A stretch of 64,000 bases of DNA from the NCBI RefSeq assembly GCF_900116285.1, contig NZ_FPAJ01000002.1:248001-312000 (forward strand), written 5' to 3'. A program made the translations under genes and the position numbers. This document shows, in pieces, positions 55,368-64,000 of the stretch. Source of the DNA: Sulfitobacter marinus. Its GTDB lineage: Bacteria; Pseudomonadota; Alphaproteobacteria; Rhodobacterales; Rhodobacteraceae. Every line of letters starts with the position of its first letter. Positions within the stretch are counted from its first letter, which is position 1. The notes under the pieces are model-generated. The model did not search any database. It worked only from the letters and a program-made list of their open reading frames with translations, and was not told the origin of the DNA.

Positions 55368-56359
55368 GCAGGTACATCCGTCAAGAAACCCTTGCCGAGG
55401 TTGGTCCTGCCGGACAGGCGCGCCTGCGCGCAGCCCGCGTGTTGGTCGTGGGGGCAGGCGGGCTGGCCGCGCCGGTGCTTCAGTATCTGGTGGGGGCAGG
55501 TGTCGGGCATCTGACCCTAGTGGACGGGGATCACGTATCGCTCAGCAATCTGCACCGTCAGGTTCTGTTTCGCGAAAACGATATTGGCGCGGTAAAGGTT
55601 GAGGCTGCTGCAGCAAGCCTGCGCCGTCTGAATGCCGAATGTGAGATACATACAGTACCACAGCCGCTTGACCCTCAAAACGCGCTGCAACTTGTGGCGG
55701 ACAGCACCCTTGTGCTGGATTGCGCCGACAGTTTCGCGGTGAGCTATATTCTGTCTGATACCTGTCGCGCGGCGGGCATCCCGTTGATCAGCGCGTCGGT
55801 GCTGGGGTTTTCGGGCTATGTGGGCGGATTTTGCAGCACGGCCCCGTCACTGCGCGCTGTGTTTCCTGATCTGCCGGATCGCGCGGCCAGCTGTGCGACT
55901 GCCGGGGTGATGGGACCAGTGGTCGGGATGATCGGGGCGGCACAGGCGCAAATGGCTTTGGGTGTTTTGATCGGGCAATCACCGTCTCCCTTGGGACAAT
56001 TGATCAGCTTTGACATGCACAGCCTGCGCACGGGCGGCTTTCGCTTTGATACCGCGCCCGAGCCTGACACCGCGCTTGGCTTTATCGCAGCGTCCGCCAT
56101 ATCGGCGTCTGACTTTGTCGTCGAATTACGCGACCAAGCCGAGGCCCCCATGCCCGTCGTGCCCTTCGCGCAGCGCATGACCGTCGCGCAATTCACCCAG
56201 AAAAGCGCTGCCCCAAAGCCGGGTGCGCGCGCCGTCTTTGCATGTCGGTCCGGTCTGCGGGCCTGGCAGGCTGCCACACATCTACGGTCCTATTGGGCTG
56301 GCGAAATCTCCCTTGTTGCCGTTGGCGACACAGTACACTTTGAAAGGCAAACCACATGA
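55364..56359 (+). CDS. thiF: ThiF/MoeB/HesA-family adenylyltransferase with rhodanese-like tail
   Basis: 331 aa. The E1-like domain starts RYIRQETLAEVGPAGQARLR; the ATP loop is VLVVGAGGLAAPVLQYLVGA, with LVDGDHVSLSNLHRQVLF, the Asp/Arg/Gln adenylation residues. It adenylates the ThiS C-terminus. The paired CxxC zinc motifs of classic ThiF are not seen. The last about 50 residues include AVFACRSGLRAWQAATHLRS, which resembles the active-site loop of a rhodanese domain but is too short for a full one. It overlaps thiE and thiY by 4 bp each. Confidence 0.88.
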   Translation: MSRYIRQETLAEVGPAGQARLRAARVLVVGAGGLAAPVLQYLVGAGVGHLTLVDGDHVSLSNLHRQVLFRENDIGAVKVEAAAASLRRLNAECEIHTVPQPLDPQNALQLVADSTLVLDCADSFAVSYILSDTCRAAGIPLISASVLGFSGYVGGFCSTAPSLRAVFPDLPDRAASCATAGVMGPVVGMIGAAQAQMALGVLIGQSPSPLGQLISFDMHSLRTGGFRFDTAPEPDTALGFIAASAISASDFVVELRDQAEAPMPVVPFAQRMTVAQFTQKSAAPKPGARAVFACRSGLRAWQAATHLRSYWAGEISLVAVGDTVHFERQTT

Positions 56360-57294
56360 AACTACCCTCGTTCACCGTCGCACTATTGCTGGCCGCTTCA
56401 CCCTTGATCGCTGCTGATGAAATGACCGTGCTGCTGGACTGGTTCGTGAACCCCAACCACGGCCCCATCATCATCGCGCAGGAAAAAGGTTACTTTGCCG
56501 ATCAAAATCTGGACGTCACGGCCATTGCGCCAGCCGATCCGTCGGACCCGCCTAAGCTGGTGGCTGCTGGAAAGGCGGATCTGGCAATTTCCTATCAGCC
56601 GCAACTGCACCTGCAAATCCACGAAGGCTTGCCCTTGAAACGGGTCGGCACCTTGGTCGCGACGCCGCTAAACTGTCTGTTGGCGCTGGAAGACGGGCCT
56701 ATCAAATCACCCGCAGATTTGGCCGGTAAAAAGGTCGGGTTCTCTGTCGGCGGTGTCGAAGAGGCCGTGCTGGGCGCGATCTTGCGCCACAACGGGGTCG
56801 CGCCGGATGATGTTGAACTGGTTAACGTGAACTGGTCGCTGTCACCCTCGCTGATGTCTGGTCAGGTGGACGCGGTCATTGGCGCATTTCGGAACTTCGA
56901 GCTGAACCAGATGAAAATCGAAGAGATCGAAGGCACCTGTTTCTTTGTCGAGGAAGAAGGGCTGCCACCCTATGACGAGCTGATCTATGTCGCGAACAGT
57001 GACAGCATGGGCAAAGATATGATCGCGCGTTTTCTGGCCGCGACCGAACAGGCGACCCAGTATATTGTGAACAACCCACAAGAAAGCTGGGCACTGTTTT
57101 CCGGCACCTCGGCCGAATTGCAAGACGAGCTGAACGCCTTGGCATGGGCCGATACCATCCCACGTTTCGCGCTGCGCCCTGCCGCTATGGATGCCGGGCG
57201 CTATGCCGCGTTCGAGACGTTTTTGAACGAGGCGGGGTTGATCCCAAGCCAGAACTCCGTGTCAAAAATCGCCATTGATGTGACGGCAGACTGA
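56356..57294 (+). CDS. thiY: ABC transporter substrate-binding protein for HMP precursor (ThiY)
   Basis: 312 aa periplasmic protein of the NMT1/THI5-like family. Signal peptide MKLPSFTVALLLAASPLIAA; the mature start EMTVLLDWFVNPNHGPIIIA is characteristic of ThiY/THI5 proteins, followed by KLVAAGKADLAISYQPQLHL. It binds N-formyl-4-amino-5-aminomethyl-2-methylpyrimidine or a related base, for uptake by ThiXZ. It is coupled to thiF (4-bp overlap) and tenA (1-bp overlap). Confidence 0.92.
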   Translation: MKLPSFTVALLLAASPLIAADEMTVLLDWFVNPNHGPIIIAQEKGYFADQNLDVTAIAPADPSDPPKLVAAGKADLAISYQPQLHLQIHEGLPLKRVGTLVATPLNCLLALEDGPIKSPADLAGKKVGFSVGGVEEAVLGAILRHNGVAPDDVELVNVNWSLSPSLMSGQVDAVIGAFRNFELNQMKIEEIEGTCFFVEEEGLPPYDELIYVANSDSMGKDMIARFLAATEQATQYIVNNPQESWALFSGTSAELQDELNALAWADTIPRFALRPAAMDAGRYAAFETFLNEAGLIPSQNSVSKIAIDVTAD

Positions 57295-57974
57295 TGGCCC
57301 CCGATTATGGCAAGACCTTTGCCCATTGGCGGGCCAAGGCGGCAGACCCGTGGCGCGACTATACCAACCATCCTTTTGTAGAAGGGCTGCGTGACGGGTC
57401 ACTGCCGCGCCGCGCGTTCCTGCATTATCTGGTGCAGGACTATGTCTTTTTGGTGCATTTCGCGCGGGCGTGGTCGCTGGGTGTGGTGAAATCGGAAGCG
57501 CTGGACGAGATGAAGGTTTGTTCAGCAACCGTTGATGCGCTGGTTAATCACGAGATGGCACTGCATGTTCAAACCTGCGCGGCAGAGGGTATCGACGAGC
57601 AAACGCTTTTTGATGCGACTGAGGCGTCCGAAAACCTAGCCTATACGCGCTATGTGTTGGATGCGGGGCATCAGGGCGATTTCCTTGATTTGATGGCGGC
57701 ATTAGCCCCTTGTGTGATGGGCTATGGTGAAATCGGTCTGCGGCTGGCGCGGGATAAGAATCCCGATACGCCCTATGCCGATTGGATCAACACCTATGCT
57801 GATCCGGATTATCAATCGCTGTGCACATCTGTCGGCACGATGATTGATGACGCTGTTGCACGGCGTATCGGTGATCTTGCCACATCCCCCCGCGCTGATG
57901 TGTTGCAGAACCGGTTCACGACGGCCACGGCGCTAGAGATCGGGTTTTGGCAGATGGGATTGCGCTGCCAATGA
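57294..57974 (+). CDS. tenA: Thiaminase II / aminopyrimidine aminohydrolase TenA
   Basis: 226 aa all-helical protein. FLHYLVQDYVFLVHFARAWS is the conserved Tyr/Asp region, DALVNHEMALHVQTCAAEG follows, MAALAPCVMGYGEIGLRLAR has the catalytic Cys of the TenA_C class and ATALEIGFWQMGLR the C-terminal Glu. It hydrolyses amino-HMP from degraded thiamine to HMP, fed to ThiD. Position between the transporter genes supports pyrimidine salvage. Confidence 0.94.
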   Translation: MAPDYGKTFAHWRAKAADPWRDYTNHPFVEGLRDGSLPRRAFLHYLVQDYVFLVHFARAWSLGVVKSEALDEMKVCSATVDALVNHEMALHVQTCAAEGIDEQTLFDATEASENLAYTRYVLDAGHQGDFLDLMAALAPCVMGYGEIGLRLARDKNPDTPYADWINTYADPDYQSLCTSVGTMIDDAVARRIGDLATSPRADVLQNRFTTATALEIGFWQMGLRCQ

Positions 57975-58696
57975 CCGTGCCGCCGGGGATTCGCTTTGCT
58001 GGACAGCACCACATCGACGGGCGGCTGTTGTTTGATGCCGATATCCAACTGCCCGGCGGCCAGTGGACCTGCCTGCTGGGTCGGTCCGGTGTGGGGAAAT
58101 CCACCATCCTGCGGCTGATCCTTGATCTGGAAACAGGCGGGCAGTTCACGGGCGATATTTCGGCGACGAACGGCGTAGGTTTGGCCGGGCGCATCAGTTA
58201 TATGGCGCAATCGGACCTCTTGCTGCCTTGGCTATCGGTGCTTGAAAATGTCTGCATCGGTGCCCGCCTGCGGGGTGAGGTTCCGGACGCAGCCCGTGCC
58301 GCTGATCTGTTGGTGCGGGTGGGGCTGGCAGACCACCTAGCGAGCAAACCAAGCACCTTATCTGGCGGGATGCGCCAGCGTGCTGCCCTCGCGCGGACCT
58401 TGTTCGAGGATCGCCCGGTCGTGTTGCTGGACGAGCCGTTTTCGGCCCTTGATGCGGGAACTCGCGCGGACATGCAGGACTTGGCCGCAGAGGCATTGCA
58501 GGGGCGCACTGTTTTGCTGGTGACCCATGACCCGTCCGAGGCAACACGTCTAGCGCATCAGATCATCATCATGTCCGCCCAAGGCACCGCGCGCTGGCCG
58601 GTGCCGGACACGCCAGCCCCGCGCGCCATCGACGACCCGCAAACCCTTGCCTGCCAAACCCGCCTGTTGTCCCATATCCGAGGTGTCGCCGCATGA
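57971..58696 (+). CDS. thiZ: ABC transporter ATP-binding protein (ThiZ)
   Basis: 241 aa. Walker A LLGRSGVGKSTILRLIL (about residues 35-51), Q-loop ISYMAQSDLLLPWLSVLENV, signature STLSGGMRQRAALARTLF, Walker B VVLLDEPFSALDAGTRADMQ and the H-loop LLVTHDPSEATRLAHQ. It is the ATPase of the ThiXYZ pyrimidine importer (taurine/nitrate family). ATGA overlaps with tenA and thiX bind it into the operon. Confidence 0.93.
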   Translation: MTVPPGIRFAGQHHIDGRLLFDADIQLPGGQWTCLLGRSGVGKSTILRLILDLETGGQFTGDISATNGVGLAGRISYMAQSDLLLPWLSVLENVCIGARLRGEVPDAARAADLLVRVGLADHLASKPSTLSGGMRQRAALARTLFEDRPVVLLDEPFSALDAGTRADMQDLAAEALQGRTVLLVTHDPSEATRLAHQIIIMSAQGTARWPVPDTPAPRAIDDPQTLACQTRLLSHIRGVAA

Positions 58697-59442
58697 GGGG
58701 CCGCGACATCCTGATCGCGGTCTTGCTGGGGTTGGCGCTGTGGCAGGGTGCTGTGATGCTGACAAATGCGCCGCATTTCATATTGCCCTCGCCTTGGCGT
58801 ATTGCGCAGGCGGCCTATCGCAGTCGCGCAATTATTGCGGAAAATGCGGTGGTGACTACGGTCGAGGTTTTGCTGGGCCTCGTGCTTGGTACCCTTTTGG
58901 GGGCGGCGACTGCGATACATCTGGCCCTGTCGAAAACCGCTGAGCGGCTTATGTTGCCGCTCTTGGTATTTACCCAAGCGGTGCCGGTTTTCGCATTGGC
59001 ACCGTTGCTGACGCTTTGGTTTGGCTACGGCATGGGGTCAAAGATCGTGATGACGGTTATTATCATCTACTTCCCCGTGGCATCGGCATTCCACGATGGG
59101 CTGACGCGTATTGATCGGGGCTATCATGATTTGTCCGTCACGATGGGGGCGGGGAAATATCATTTCATGCGGCATGTCCGGATACCAAGTGCGCTGCCCA
59201 GTCTTGGCACGGGGCTGCGATTGTCTGCGGTCTATGCGCCCATCGGGGCGGTGATTGGCGAATGGGTGGGCGCGTCCAAGGGGTTGGGATACCTGATGCT
59301 GCTGGCCAATGGCCGCGCGAAGATTGACCTGATGTTCGCAAGCCTGATCGTGCTGGCCTGTCTGACCGTGGTGCTGCACATCGCAGTGGGCCGTCTGGCG
59401 GACTGGATGTCAAACTACGCACACGGGTCCGGCCGTTCTTAA
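58693..59442 (+). CDS. thiX: ABC transporter permease (ThiX)
   Basis: 249 aa, six hydrophobic segments. The EAA loop is SVTMGAGKYHFMRHVRIPSA followed by LPSLGTGLRLSAVYAPIGAV, and the C-terminus AVIGEWVGASKGLGYLMLLA is typical of BPD_transp_1 permeases of the SsuC/TauC/ThiX group. It imports the pyrimidine precursor delivered by ThiY. Last gene of the thi operon; an 85-bp gap without an obvious terminator precedes bluE. Confidence 0.93.
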   Translation: MRGRDILIAVLLGLALWQGAVMLTNAPHFILPSPWRIAQAAYRSRAIIAENAVVTTVEVLLGLVLGTLLGAATAIHLALSKTAERLMLPLLVFTQAVPVFALAPLLTLWFGYGMGSKIVMTVIIIYFPVASAFHDGLTRIDRGYHDLSVTMGAGKYHFMRHVRIPSALPSLGTGLRLSAVYAPIGAVIGEWVGASKGLGYLMLLANGRAKIDLMFASLIVLACLTVVLHIAVGRLADWMSNYAHGSGRS

Positions 59443-59527
59443 CGTGCTAAGCAACCCTGCTGTCTTGGCGGTTGTCGTTTCAGCCCCAATGCTCAATATG
59501 ACTTGATCTTGATAAGGTAGTTCTGAT

Positions 59528-60382
59528 TTGAGCAATCACATGCGGATGGTTAGCGAAAATACTCAGCCAATCGGGCGACGGGACAGGGTTGCTGGCCATT
59601 TCGGGGAATGGCTGCAAGGGCGGCTGGGGCCGGAGGGGCCAGTGGTCGTGATAACCATGAAATGTGATGTGCTTTATGCGCAGGCAACCTATGCGCCGGC
59701 CTCGGAGTTACGCTTGGGTCATTCGGGCGTCGCCGCGGTGACCCACGATCAATTAAGAGCTTTGCTGTCTGCTACCGGAAAACCCGCAAGCGGCGATTTC
59801 AGCCTGTCGGGAAATATTTTGCCCGGTGTGGGGGCCGGGTCATCCACGGCGAGCCTGATAGCGCTTGCGCGGGCGGCGGGGGCGGATGAAACGCGGCTTT
59901 CAGCGGCGTGTTTGCGGGTCGAAGGGGCGACAGATCCCTTGATGCTGTCCCAGCCGGACAGGGTGCTTTGGTCGTCTCGGCGGGCGGAAATCTGTGCCGA
60001 GTTCAAGGCCCCGCCGAGATGCGAGATTGTCGGCGGCTATTTGGGCGATCCGATCAGAACCGATCCCTGTGACAGCGCATTTGCTGATATCTCTGATCTG
60101 GTGCTGCTCTGGGAACAGGCCGCAAACAGGTCTGACTTGGCCAGGCTTGCGGCGCTTGCCAGTGCAGCGGCGGAACGCACGACTCGTCTACGCGGGCCAT
60201 CAGGCGACCCAAGCGCGGCAATTGCACGTCAGTTGGGCGCATTGGGCCATGCGCGGGCACACACAGGATCGGCGCGCGCGTTCATCTTTGCACCCGGAAC
60301 GGTTCCCGAGACGGCTGAAGCCATCCTGACGCGCGCAGGGCTGTCCGAGGCGTTCCGATTTTCGACGGGATCAGAATATTGA
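59528..60382 (+). CDS. bluE: L-threonine kinase (PduX/BluE type), GHMP family
   Basis: 284 aa from TTG 59528 (AAGG 9 nt upstream); ATG 59540 is an alternative. RVAGHFGEWLQGRLGPEGPV is the substrate region and NILPGVGAGSSTASLIALAR the GHMP ATP loop. A late AHTGSARAFIFAPGT segment is family-typical. It makes L-threonine O-3-phosphate, the precursor of the aminopropanol linker of cobalamin. The next two genes use that product, and the stop overlaps the cobD start. Confidence 0.88.
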   Translation: MSNHMRMVSENTQPIGRRDRVAGHFGEWLQGRLGPEGPVVVITMKCDVLYAQATYAPASELRLGHSGVAAVTHDQLRALLSATGKPASGDFSLSGNILPGVGAGSSTASLIALARAAGADETRLSAACLRVEGATDPLMLSQPDRVLWSSRRAEICAEFKAPPRCEIVGGYLGDPIRTDPCDSAFADISDLVLLWEQAANRSDLARLAALASAAAERTTRLRGPSGDPSAAIARQLGALGHARAHTGSARAFIFAPGTVPETAEAILTRAGLSEAFRFSTGSEY

Positions 60383-61320
60383 CCTTTGCCGCCGCCCTTT
60401 TGATCGGATTTCTGATCGAAGCCGCGCTTGCATGGCCTGCGCCGCTGTTTCGCGTGATCGGCCACCCGGTGACGTGGATCGGGCGTGCCATCACCCTGCT
60501 TGAGCTACGTATGAACGATGCCCAACAATCTGTCCGCGCGCAAAATCTGCTTGGCGCGGTGCTGGTCGCTATTATCCTTACGGGTGCAGTGCTGCCGTGT
60601 ATTTGGATCAGTTCTATTTTGCCGGATGGCTGGGGCGGTGCCGTGATCGGTGGCGTTTTGGCGTGGCCGTTCTTGGCGGCCAGATCGCTTTATGATCACG
60701 TGGTCGCTGTCGCCCGGCCGCTTGGCCAAGGGGACACGGTTCAGGCCCGACATGCTGTTTCTATGATCATCGGGCGCAACCCCGAAACGCTGGATGATGC
60801 AGGAATTGCGCGCGCATCTTTGGAAAGCCTGGCCGAGAACGCATCGGACGGGATTGTCGCGCCGGTGTTCTGGGGCTTGGTATTCGGCCTGCCGGGGCTG
60901 GTGGGGTATAAGGCGATCAACACGATGGATTCCATGATCGGGCATCGTTCTGCGCGTTACGAGAATTTCGGAATGGTTGCCGCGCGGCTGGATGATCTCG
61001 CCAACTTGATCCCCGCGCGGCTGACGGGGCTGTTGTTCGCGCTGATGTCAGGAAGGGCCTCACATTGCGTTTCGGTCATGCTGCGTGATGCGGGCCATCA
61101 CAGATCCCCCAATGCGGGCTGGCCCGAAGCCGCCATGGCTGGGGCGTTAAATCTGCGCCTGTCCGGCCCGCGCATATATGGTGACACTATAGCGAACGAG
61201 CCGTGGGTGAATGCCGGGGCACCTGATGCGCATGCGGGGTCTGTTATGATGGGTCTTGCGCTTTATCTGCGGACGATGGTCGCGCTTGCCGCTATCATAA
61301 CGCTGTTTGCGATATTTTAA
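60379..61320 (+). CDS. cobD: Adenosylcobinamide-phosphate synthase (CbiB/CobD)
   Basis: 313 aa membrane protein. LIGFLIEAALAWPAPLFRVI, then GHPVTWIGRAITLLE is the usual N-terminus; IGRNPETLDDAGIARASLES and LAENASDGIVAPVFWGLVFG the central conserved loop; YKAINTMDSMIGHRSARYEN the hallmark. It joins adenosylcobyric acid with (R)-1-amino-2-propanol O-2-phosphate. Translation probably starts at TTG 60379, overlapping the bluE TGA (TTGA). Confidence 0.94.
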   Translation: MTFAAALLIGFLIEAALAWPAPLFRVIGHPVTWIGRAITLLELRMNDAQQSVRAQNLLGAVLVAIILTGAVLPCIWISSILPDGWGGAVIGGVLAWPFLAARSLYDHVVAVARPLGQGDTVQARHAVSMIIGRNPETLDDAGIARASLESLAENASDGIVAPVFWGLVFGLPGLVGYKAINTMDSMIGHRSARYENFGMVAARLDDLANLIPARLTGLLFALMSGRASHCVSVMLRDAGHHRSPNAGWPEAAMAGALNLRLSGPRIYGDTIANEPWVNAGAPDAHAGSVMMGLALYLRTMVALAAIITLFAIF

Positions 61321-61330
61321 GGATCACGGG

Positions 61331-62320
61331 ATGCGAGACCACGGCGGTAATATGGGATTGGCGATATCGGAATTCGGCGGCGATCCTGCTGATTGGATTG
61401 ACCTGTCGACCGGGATCAATGCGACACCCTATCCTGTGGGGCAGGTGCCTGCGGCTGCATGGGCGCGGCTTCCCGAACACGGAAGCCTCGCCGGACTTGA
61501 GGGGGCGGCGCAGCGCGCCTATCGCACGTCCCTTGATGTGGTTGCCGTGGCGGGTGCCCAAGCGGCGATCCAATTGGTGCCAATGCTTACGCCCGCCGGA
61601 CGCGCCGCCGTTCTGACGCCGACCTATAATGAACACGCGGCGGCCTTGCGGTCTGGCGGTTGGGACGTGCAGGAGGTCGCGGCGATTGAGGCGCTGGAAG
61701 GCTATGACCTCGCCGTCGTGGTGAACCCTAACAACCCGGATGGCAAAGTTTATCCCCCCCAGACCTTGCTGGCCCTTTCTACAAAGGTCGGTTTGTTGAT
61801 CGTCGACGAAAGCTTTGCCGACCCGGAGCCCGAGATGTCATTGGCCAGCGGTCCACAGGACTTGCCGGGCAACGTCGTTATCCTTCGCTCGTTCGGGAAG
61901 TTTTACGGGTTGGCCGGTGTACGCCTCGGCTTTGTGCTGGGGGTGCCTGCGGTGGCGGGTAAAATCCGAGATATGGTTGGCCCCTGGCCGGTTTCAGGCA
62001 TGGCGATAGACGTGTGCAAGCGTGCATTTGAAGATGATGCATGGGCGGAGCAGACACGCAGGCAACTGCGGCAGGATGCAGCCCGCCTTGATGTGCTGGC
62101 AACGGATTTGGGATGGCAACTGGTTGGCGGAACGTCTTTGTTTCGCACTTATGCCACACGAGACGCCGCCAAGGCGCAGCGAGATATTGCTACGCATCAT
62201 ATTTGGACCCGGGTCTTTCCATATTCTGATAGCTGGATAAGGCTTGGCCTGCCCGGATCACAGGGCGATTGGTCACGGCTTGAGGCTGCAATGAAGCTGT
62301 CTGCATCCGCAGCCACCTAG
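61331..62320 (+). CDS. cobC: L-threonine-O-3-phosphate decarboxylase (CobC/CobD type)
   Basis: 329 aa PLP enzyme of the HisC-like fold. DWIDLSTGINATPYPV is the N-terminal signature, VVNPNNPDGKVYPP the Asn-Pro motif, LLIVDESFADPEPEMSLA the Asp, and LRSFGKFYGLAGVRLGFVLG the Schiff-base Lys. It decarboxylates threonine phosphate (product of BluE) to aminopropanol phosphate (substrate for CobD). ATG 61331 follows AAGGATCACGGG and lies 10 bp after cobD. Confidence 0.93.
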   Translation: MRDHGGNMGLAISEFGGDPADWIDLSTGINATPYPVGQVPAAAWARLPEHGSLAGLEGAAQRAYRTSLDVVAVAGAQAAIQLVPMLTPAGRAAVLTPTYNEHAAALRSGGWDVQEVAAIEALEGYDLAVVVNPNNPDGKVYPPQTLLALSTKVGLLIVDESFADPEPEMSLASGPQDLPGNVVILRSFGKFYGLAGVRLGFVLGVPAVAGKIRDMVGPWPVSGMAIDVCKRAFEDDAWAEQTRRQLRQDAARLDVLATDLGWQLVGGTSLFRTYATRDAAKAQRDIATHHIWTRVFPYSDSWIRLGLPGSQGDWSRLEAAMKLSASAAT

Positions 62321-62527
62321 CGATCTATGGGCGCGGGGCACGACCCATGACCCACCCGCCTAGTACAACATACATATAGAAAAGCGCCTAAAGCCTCGCA
62401 GGGTTTGCGCCTGAAGCGTGTCGGATGTCCCGGCACCATCGGAGACGTTTGTTTCAACCTCAATCCCTCGGTTTCGAAAGTGGGAGGTCATGAAGATGAT
62501 TACTCATCATACCTGTTGACAATATGA

Positions 62528-63544
<1,017 letters not shown>

Positions 63545-63612
63545 TCGACTAAGAATATCCATGAAAATATGGGGCTCGCCATGCAAGGCGGGTCCTTTCT
63601 GGGGGAGTCTGC

Positions 63613-64000
63613 ATGCGTCCTACGCTACAAATTTCTGTTTTCCTGCTGAGTAGCCTTGTGGCGTTGGGCGGTTGTAAGATTGTTAAGAATGCCGATCCGG
63701 CCGAGGCTGGGCAGGCTGAGGAAGCGCAAACGGATCAGGCCCGAATGGCCGCTTTAGCCCGAGAGATTTGGGAGCCGCAGGTTTTGCCTGCCGTTGCTGA
63801 TCTGCTGGCCCCGCTTGCCGACGTGCGCGCAGCGCTTGCACAAGATGTCGACGCTGCTGGTGCCAAATATGGTTACAAGCCGGTGGGCGAAGCCAGCGCA
63901 TGGAATTTTGGCGTGACGGGCACCGGGGTGATCGTCGAGACAAAGATGAAAAGCCGCGCGGCGAAGCTGCAGGTTGACACGGTTGGCGACGGCAAACCGG
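63613..64000 (+). CDS. DUF2291 family lipoprotein (3' end cut by window)
   Basis: 129 visible codons. MRPTLQISVFLLSSLVALGG followed by Cys is a lipoprotein signal with lipobox LGGC, and the following KIVKNADPAEAGQAEEAQTD and LAREIWEPQVLPAVADLLAP fit the DUF2291 family. Such lipoproteins are encoded inside ribose-type ABC operons between the binding protein and the ATPase. GGGGGAG precedes the ATG and the gene starts 68 bp after the binding protein. Function in transport is not known. Confidence 0.8.
   Translation, partial: MRPTLQISVFLLSSLVALGGCKIVKNADPAEAGQAEEAQTDQARMAALAREIWEPQVLPAVADLLAPLADVRAALAQDVDAAGAKYGYKPVGEASAWNFGVTGTGVIVETKMKSRAAKLQVDTVGDGKP

Noticed and set aside
59443..59527. Cobalamin riboswitch before the bluE-cobD-cobC cluster
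   Set aside because: The 85-bp gap is too short for the aptamer and has no B12-box sequence.

Overview
The window reads as the chromosome of a marine alphaproteobacterium of the Rhodobacterales (Roseobacter group). The supporting evidence is the GC-rich core with gene content typical of that group: a TolC gene next to a PcM-like methyltransferase and a PopZ-like protein, divergent metF/metR and putA/putR pairs, a BluE-CobD-CobC cobalamin cluster, a DUF1127 protein, and the intergenic repeat ending in CCCCCGGGATATTTTT. The genus is not determined.

Layout. 1-5.5 kb: a minus-strand CUT2 (ribose-type) sugar ABC transporter (two permeases, double ATPase, binding protein) behind a FadR-type GntR regulator with two identical TTGTCCAACAA operators. 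5.7-36.4 kb: ordinary core genes, including FkbM and PcM-like methyltransferases, TolC, PopZ-like protein, EF-P, a CobW GTPase with an amidohydrolase, YgfZ, two aminotransferases, ValRS, an orphan form II CoxL-like hydroxylase, MetF/MetR, a rhomboid protease and PutA with an Lrp-type regulator. A gutted ABC exporter gene (about 15.24-15.57 kb) and two small genes (54 and 50 aa) also lie here.

37.2-51.7 kb: a 14.4 kb genomic island inserted in the anticodon loop of tRNA-Leu(UAA). It is bounded by a perfect 57-bp direct repeat that ends exactly at the tRNA CCA. Its minus-strand core encodes two AlpA/excisionase-like proteins, a PrimPol primase, an SF3 helicase, a TerS-like protein and several small unknown proteins. 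It also holds an origin-like region with CCCTGACCG iterons and a 25-bp inverted repeat around an AT-rich core. A tyrosine integrase sits at the right end. This is the plan of a phage satellite (PICI/P4-like). Two AT-richer plus-strand cargo modules flank the core. On the left are an XRE regulator, a cytosine-C5 methyltransferase, a ParB-domain protein and a putative PD-(D/E)XK nuclease, possibly a non-canonical restriction-modification system. On the right are an anti-phage dCTP deaminase (DcdV/AvcD type) and a tightly linked 166-aa protein of unknown function. These two modules are the best candidates for something undescribed.

51.8-59.4 kb: a TPP riboswitch followed by one tightly packed thiamine operon, thiD-thiO-thiS-thiG-thiE-thiF-thiY-tenA-thiZ-thiX, which combines thiazole synthesis, coupling, pyrimidine salvage and pyrimidine-precursor uptake. 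thiC is not in the window. 59.5-62.3 kb: cobalamin side-chain and lower-loop genes (bluE, cobD, cobC). 62.6 kb to the end: the binding protein of a second CUT2 sugar transporter and the start of a DUF2291 lipoprotein. Function calls rest on motif and family recognition by eye. No database search or computation was run.
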